This document shows positions 59,130 to 64,000 of a stretch of 64,000 nucleotides of DNA, piece by piece. Each line of letters starts with the position of its first letter. Positions within the stretch are counted from its first letter, which is position 1. Origin of the DNA: Daphnia carinata (lineage: Eukaryota; Arthropoda; Branchiopoda; Diplostraca; Daphniidae); contig NC_081335.1 of NCBI RefSeq assembly GCF_022539665.2, forward strand, positions 6,076,001-6,140,000, read 5' to 3'. The notes under the pieces are model-generated. The model was not told the origin of the DNA. It made no database searches and saw nothing but the letters and a program-made list of their open reading frames with translations. The translations under genes were made by a program, and so were the position numbers.

Positions 59130-59262
59130 AGCAACTTTGACTAAAATTAGCTCAGAGCGGCAGACGAACGTGAACACACAACCCGGAGTAGTCGGACGTC
59201 TCGCGTCCGAGTAGGTCGCACTCGATCAGCTAAGCTACGGCCATACCACATGTCCAGTTATT
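59130..59262 (-). repeat. tRNA-derived SINE-like segment
   Basis: The minus strand reads GGCCGTAGCTTAGCTGATCG, then GTGCGACC, which resembles a polymerase III A box in a tRNA D-arm context. It is followed about 45 bases later by CCGGGTTGTGTGTTC, a degenerate B-box-like sequence. Stems of a true tRNA do not close, so a SINE head is more likely than a tRNA gene. Confidence 0.35.
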
Positions 59263-59521
59263 TCAGCAACATCAATTCATAAACTTGTTAATCTCAGCGG
59301 ATTTCGTTCCTTGCTTATCGACAATTTCATTTTGTCGCGGAACGAAACACTGAAAAGTGACTAGTAAATTAAGAAGAACGAAAAATCTCGTTCAAATTCT
59401 ACCCTTAAATCGTCAAAATTATTGTGGAAGTTGGTCCGCATTTTCTTGTAAAGCTATGTACTAGAATGTACGTACGACGAGCTCGTAACATGTGATATAC
59501 GGCCTAGCCAATTGTTAGCAA

Positions 59522-59527
<6 letters not shown>

Positions 59528-59552
<25 letters not shown>
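59528..59552 (+). repeat. (CT)n microsatellite
   Basis: About 12-13 uninterrupted CT units. Confidence 0.85.
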
Positions 59553-59557
<5 letters not shown>

Positions 59558-60033
59558 CCAGTCGGCAACCCCTTCCTACTAACACTTGATAGGCCACATA
59601 AGGGGGTCTATGGATCGATCCGATCCCAGCCCACTGCCGACATTTCAGTCTGCATTTTCCCAAAGTAAGTTATTTGTTTTTGTTATTTTTTATTTTCTTT
59701 CTACAATTTGTAAACGTGACACATTTCGGTTAAGAACGGAAAATTTGCAGCTGTCCGTTATTTGGAATAAGTTCTAGACTGCTGATTACGTAGTTTGCTG
59801 GCATTGTGCGTATTTGCCAGCGTTATCAAAGACAAGGGGACGCCGCTAAATGCCGTTGTTGGCCTTATCGCATTTGCGGTCGTCTACAACAATCCGTCTT
59901 CTTCTCTATGTTTTTCTCCTCGATTTGTTTTACTTATTCCTGTAGCTCCTTTTTTAATACTCCCCTTGATGAACCCAAATGAGCTCTTCTATGCAAGCTA
60001 ACCAAACACCTTTTGGATAAACAAAGAGTTTGT

Positions 60034-60762
60034 TCAATATAAAATACTGGCGAGAATTCTGTACACACCATCGTGATGGTTGGCTCGTCCCCCGATCAAA
60101 CGATAGGATTTGCTCTTTTTCATTAATGGTTGAGGATGGCAAACAAAGAAAGTGACAGAGTCGACACATAACTGGGGGATTTCGGTTGAATGGATTTTCA
60201 AGATCGAGGAAAGGGCAGACGTCAAAAGGGCCGAGCCGTTGAATGTCCAAGTCGCCTGTACGTTACGTGGTCCACTCGCGTACATATTGGAACGGATGCA
60301 CGGAAATTGGAATTGCGATTTCCGGTGATGAGTTAGGTCTTGTGTCTGTGTGGGTGTAGCAATAGCCAACAAAGGAACGCTGTCCAACTTTAGACGACAA
60401 TAATCTGCGTGTCTTTGACGGCATAGATTTGTTCCCCATTTTCCGTTTCGCGGATCAATTGTCCAGCCAACCGGATGTAGCGCTACAGAAGGACAGCAAC
60501 AGAAACAGAGCACACCTATTGGGCCATGCCCCAAGTTAAGTTCGTCGTTTCGACGATCGAATGCTATTGAGAGGTGGTGCAACGCTATTTTCTTAACGAC
60601 GTCCGAGTACGCAACACCCGACAGCCATTCGTTTCTTCCCTTTCTCTCCCGACCTTTGCTTTCGTGCAATAAAGTTCTGCCATGAACAGGGTTTCCACTG
60701 TACTTTCTCCATTTTTCGTACTTGATATCATTTCGTTGCGAACCATGTATGAATATGTGCAA
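60034..60762 (-). CDS. Unassigned 242-codon open frame
   Basis: An ATG-initiated frame (MHIFIHGSQRNDIKYEKW) stays open for 242 codons, which is long for chance in this composition. The product has no recognisable domain, is cysteine- and histidine-containing, and shows no signal peptide or clear membrane helix. No splice evidence. It may be a lineage-specific gene, an exon with a misplaced start, or chance. Confidence 0.2.
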   Translation of the reverse strand: MHIFIHGSQRNDIKYEKWRKYSGNPVHGRTLLHESKGRERKGRNEWLSGVAYSDVVKKIALHHLSIAFDRRNDELNLGHGPIGVLCFCCCPSVALHPVGWTIDPRNGKWGTNLCRQRHADYCRLKLDSVPLLAIATPTQTQDLTHHRKSQFQFPCIRSNMYASGPRNVQATWTFNGSALLTSALSSILKIHSTEIPQLCVDSVTFFVCHPQPLMKKSKSYRLIGGRANHHDGVYRILASILY

Positions 60763-63700
60763 CGTCTTATTTGGTATTAGCTGCTTGCGTTCGTCTGCTG
60801 TGTTGCTTCATAGTGCGTGACACATCTTTCTGTGTGACGTCTTTTAAATGTATGCAGCCCAACAGAATCTTTTCGACCGCAACCAAAGCCATTCAGTGTC
60901 ATTGATCCAGTTACAAGATACAAATTTAATCCTTTACAATTGTTTTTCTTAGCAAACAGTGAAAACTCCGTCGTGTTTGTGCGAATGCAAAGTGGATGCA
61001 AATGTTTGGAACTGAAGAACTTTGAATAAGTTGCATAGAAAGTCGAAGCAAACCAAGCGTCAGCTTACACCACGACTATAATCGTATTGACGTTTCCGAG
61101 ATGCCTCCTCCAGCATCCCCAACGAACTTTTGTAGGCACACAACTTTGCTTCCCTTTCGCATGACTCACGATCGTTCCTCGCCGCTATAGCATTTTTGAG
61201 TCTCTTCTTTTTCTTTTGCTTCTTATTGGAATACCAATGAAATACTAAGTCGGAATTGGACACCGTAGTTTCCATAGCCCATAGCTTAATTTTAAATTGA
61301 CGCGCCTTTCTCATTTGCCTCTGCTTGCCGATTTATCGATCGTTATCGATTTGCGACCTTTGTTTGTGGGATTTCAAGCACTTTCCCCACGAATATTATT
61401 ATGTTTTGTTTAATCGAAGAAGAATTTGAAAGGTCAACGCGCACGAGTGCGTATTCTATTATTAACTCAAAACTTCTTGGAATGTTTTGTTTATTTTATA
61501 CTGATTATTTTTAGCCCTGGGAGTCGACAGGCAGCACACGTAGACTACTGGTATTGTTTTTTAAGTTAATTTACATTGCCCTTTGTCGCACAAACGATTG
61601 GTATGCAGCATGTATTGAATAGGGAAGTGTAGTAGTACGTTAATTTGCCAACACGTGACATGATCTGTTCGACTTATCTATACGTATTTCTTATACGTTC
61701 TCGCACAAAGAGTCCCACAAATGCTCTGCAATGCATTGTATAGTTATTGCTATCGGAGATTTAGCTCGCGTTGATCATTACCAACAGGGTGGATCGAGGG
61801 CTATATGCTTCTCTATCACACCAGCAATTAGTTAAGATAATGATGTAACCCAAGAAGTTTTCGGGTGCGTTTTTTCCTCGAAAGCCGCTATACTGGCACT
61901 ACCATCGCGCCACTATATAGGCTAGTATTAGATTTTATTTTGTGTGTGTGTGTCTATGTGTTCTCTCGTTCTTTGTACGTAGAGCGCTTTGTTCTTCTTT
62001 GTTTTGCGTCGTGGGATAATTCTGTGTTTAAGTGCACGTGTGTACAATGTTCCTTCGTTTGCGTTTTCCCCTATAACCCGTGCTGGGCTTAATTCCAAGC
62101 GGTACCTTCGCAAACGACAGTGCAATTTTTTTAGTCGCCTTTAGGCACTAATTCGCATAGAGTTATTGGTCCTTGTTTAAGTGTGGAGTGTTTTATAAAG
62201 GACAAAAGCTCATTATGTTGTTAATATGTGTTTCAAATATGCCTGTAAATGTGTTGTGTCTCTTATTAAAAGTAAGCCTTTTCCGGCGTTAAGGTCCTTG
62301 ATAGTTTCTCAGACACGTAAGGCAAGCTGTGAAGTCTATGGCTGTTATATAATATACTTATACATAGGCTACAGTTTCTTATTGATTTTCCTGTTCCCCC
62401 AAGGCTACAGTAGATGGAATATAGTTGGTTACTGTTGTCTACGCGTTGTCTCCTTTTTGTTTCCCGTTTTCTTTTTTTGTAAATCCTTTGCCATCGTGAC
62501 AGTAGTAGCTCCGAACGTATAGAATTTTCAGCAGCGTCAGAGCAAAGGCCAAAAAAAAAGAACCTAGTGCAGCTTTGTAAAAGTATATGAAGTTGCCGTG
62601 ACAGTATTTTATATACTAAACTGTCACCCAATTTTTATCCATTTATCTCCACTGCGTGCATATGTATGCACATACGTGCTGCCACATAATCCATACAACG
62701 CTCATTTTTATCCAATAGAGAAAACCACGTTTTAATAGTTTGTTTTTTGCGCAAGCAAATGTCAAAACAAAAATGGCGGGAAAAAAATCATTTGGAAAAA
62801 ATTTATTTGTTTATCAGAAAAGTGTAAAAATAAAAGCTAGGCAAACGAATTGAATAGCCAAGAGTTTGGCAACATATTTATAAATGCAATAACAATCAAT
62901 CCGGATGCTATAAGCCGTTCACTGTCGTGGGAAAGGTTTTCGCGTCCCAATTGAAAGAACAGATGGGAGGGAAACGTTTTCAGCAATAAAGACATCAGCC
63001 AAATTCCTTTGTATATTGTATACCTATTTAGTCCTAACGCTAATCCATATAGAGCACAGCTGATATAGCCTGTGAACTAGCGATTGTATTTTATATAAGT
63101 TCATATGCTTCAGCTCACATCTACCGTCCAATATCCTGCAGAGAAAAGCCTTTGTTCGTATTATTTCGACATGGAAAACGCTCACCGAAAGTTGATTGAT
63201 CTCCAACACGAACAGACACGCCCTTTGCTCGAGGGTTCTACTTTACTTTAAGTAAAGATCGGTCCCCAGCTACTACATAAATTGCCATCCAATATAATGT
63301 ATCAAATACGCTTAAACATCGATTGTTTTATAGTAAAGGAGAAGAAAATACGTGTTGTATTAAATACATCAAAGGTTATGCCTTAGGATACCGTCCATCA
63401 ACTTGATTTTGATGCTTGTCGCCGAACAAGTCTGTCCTAGTGCCTTTCATAAAATTTACATGTGAAGAAAGATGAATTTTTAATAGCAATAGGAGAAAGC
63501 AAATATAACAGCCACAAATTGAGGTTCTTGGGTAGAGCAATTAAGAAATACCATCGACCCGCAAGGTTGGGCGGCGAGTCACCTACGCAACCGCTATATA
63601 AGTAAGAAGCTACGATGAAGGGAGGGACGTGTAGAGAGACACAGAGAATGAGGGAGAGAGAGAGAGCAGGGCTTTTCTCAAGCAACGACTTTTATTGATT

Positions 63701-64000
63701 ATCAGAAACTTGCAGTTTTTTTCTTTTTTTGGGGGGTGGGGGATGGGGGGGGGGCTCGCAGATTTCCAGCTTTTGTGCCAGTGTCTATATATTGAAGCTC
63801 TTACCCATTTCCTAGCGACAAAATAAAAAAATGCGGTCCCGAAAATCAGACACACAACCGATGCATCGCTAAGAAAAAGCAAACAAGGCAGCACAGTTGC
63901 TTTTCTCTTGCCCACCACGTCTTCCGCCTTCTGTCGATGAAGACGTCATGAGGAGGGCTGCATCAGCCGTCTTAGGATAAACGAACAGACAGACCGGAAC
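60763..64000. other. Non-coding interval to the window end
   Basis: No conserved frame recognised. An 84-codon basic frame on the minus strand (61060-61314) has coding-like composition but no family. There is a TG-rich stretch at 61938-61956, a GA-rich run near 63650-63666 and a G-rich tract at 63730-63753. Confidence 0.35.

Noticed and set aside
59230-59245. TACGGCCATACCAC, identical to the start of vertebrate 5S rRNA
   Set aside because: The match ends after 14 bases and the following sequence lacks the 5S internal control region. The opposite strand fits a SINE head better.
61060-61314. A basic 84-codon frame ending with LEEASRKRQYDYSRG, reminiscent of a J-domain end
   Set aside because: No HPD motif or other J-domain helix is visible, so the resemblance is too weak to report as a gene.

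Overview
The window is eukaryotic nuclear DNA, most likely from an arthropod and probably a branchiopod crustacean such as Daphnia. The conserved genes have many short GT-AG introns, the GABA transporter and splicing factor resemble animal orthologues, and the transposons are mostly Ty3/gypsy, non-LTR, pogo and Tc1/mariner types. The species is an inference. I found no rRNA or tRNA gene.

Positions 1-17.4 kb are a block of mobile elements, mostly on the minus strand. First comes a largely open Ty3/gypsy retrotransposon (1 to about 5.9 kb). It has Gag, a -1 frameshift site into Pol, and two extra open frames between the LTR and gag. Next is a decayed non-LTR retrotransposon (7.5-11.8 kb) split by a 1.09-kb insertion. 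The last is a decayed Ty3/gypsy element (11.84-17.43 kb) with short LTRs and a nested 540-bp LTR-like insertion in its gag. A lysine-rich broken gene-like segment lies at 6.5-7.1 kb.

Positions 17.4-29 kb are gene-poor. They hold two degraded pogo/Tigger-type transposase fragments, a candidate four-exon gene for a 102-residue protein (18.3-19.7 kb, minus), and a pair of unprocessed pseudogene fragments lying tail to tail: transportin-1 (plus) and a CNNM metal transporter (minus).

Positions 29-56.6 kb carry five well supported genes. In order these are a GAT1-type SLC6 GABA transporter (14 coding exons, minus), the 26S proteasome subunit PSMD2/Rpn1 (10 coding exons, minus), the splicing factor PRPF18 (7 coding exons, minus), an intronless DC-STAMP-like membrane protein (minus), and an MBD + F-box + leucine-rich-repeat protein (8 coding exons, plus). 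The last two diverge from a 0.67-kb intergenic region. A cluster of inverted-repeat elements sits at 45.9-47.3 kb between PSMD2 and PRPF18.

Positions 56.6-64 kb contain only weak candidates: a 70-residue two-exon gene, a 242-codon open frame and a tRNA-derived SINE-like segment. The genes are unrelated housekeeping and neuronal genes. Nothing suggests an operon or joint pathway, apart from a possible shared promoter for the divergent pair. The most unusual single item is the MBD-F-box-LRR protein.
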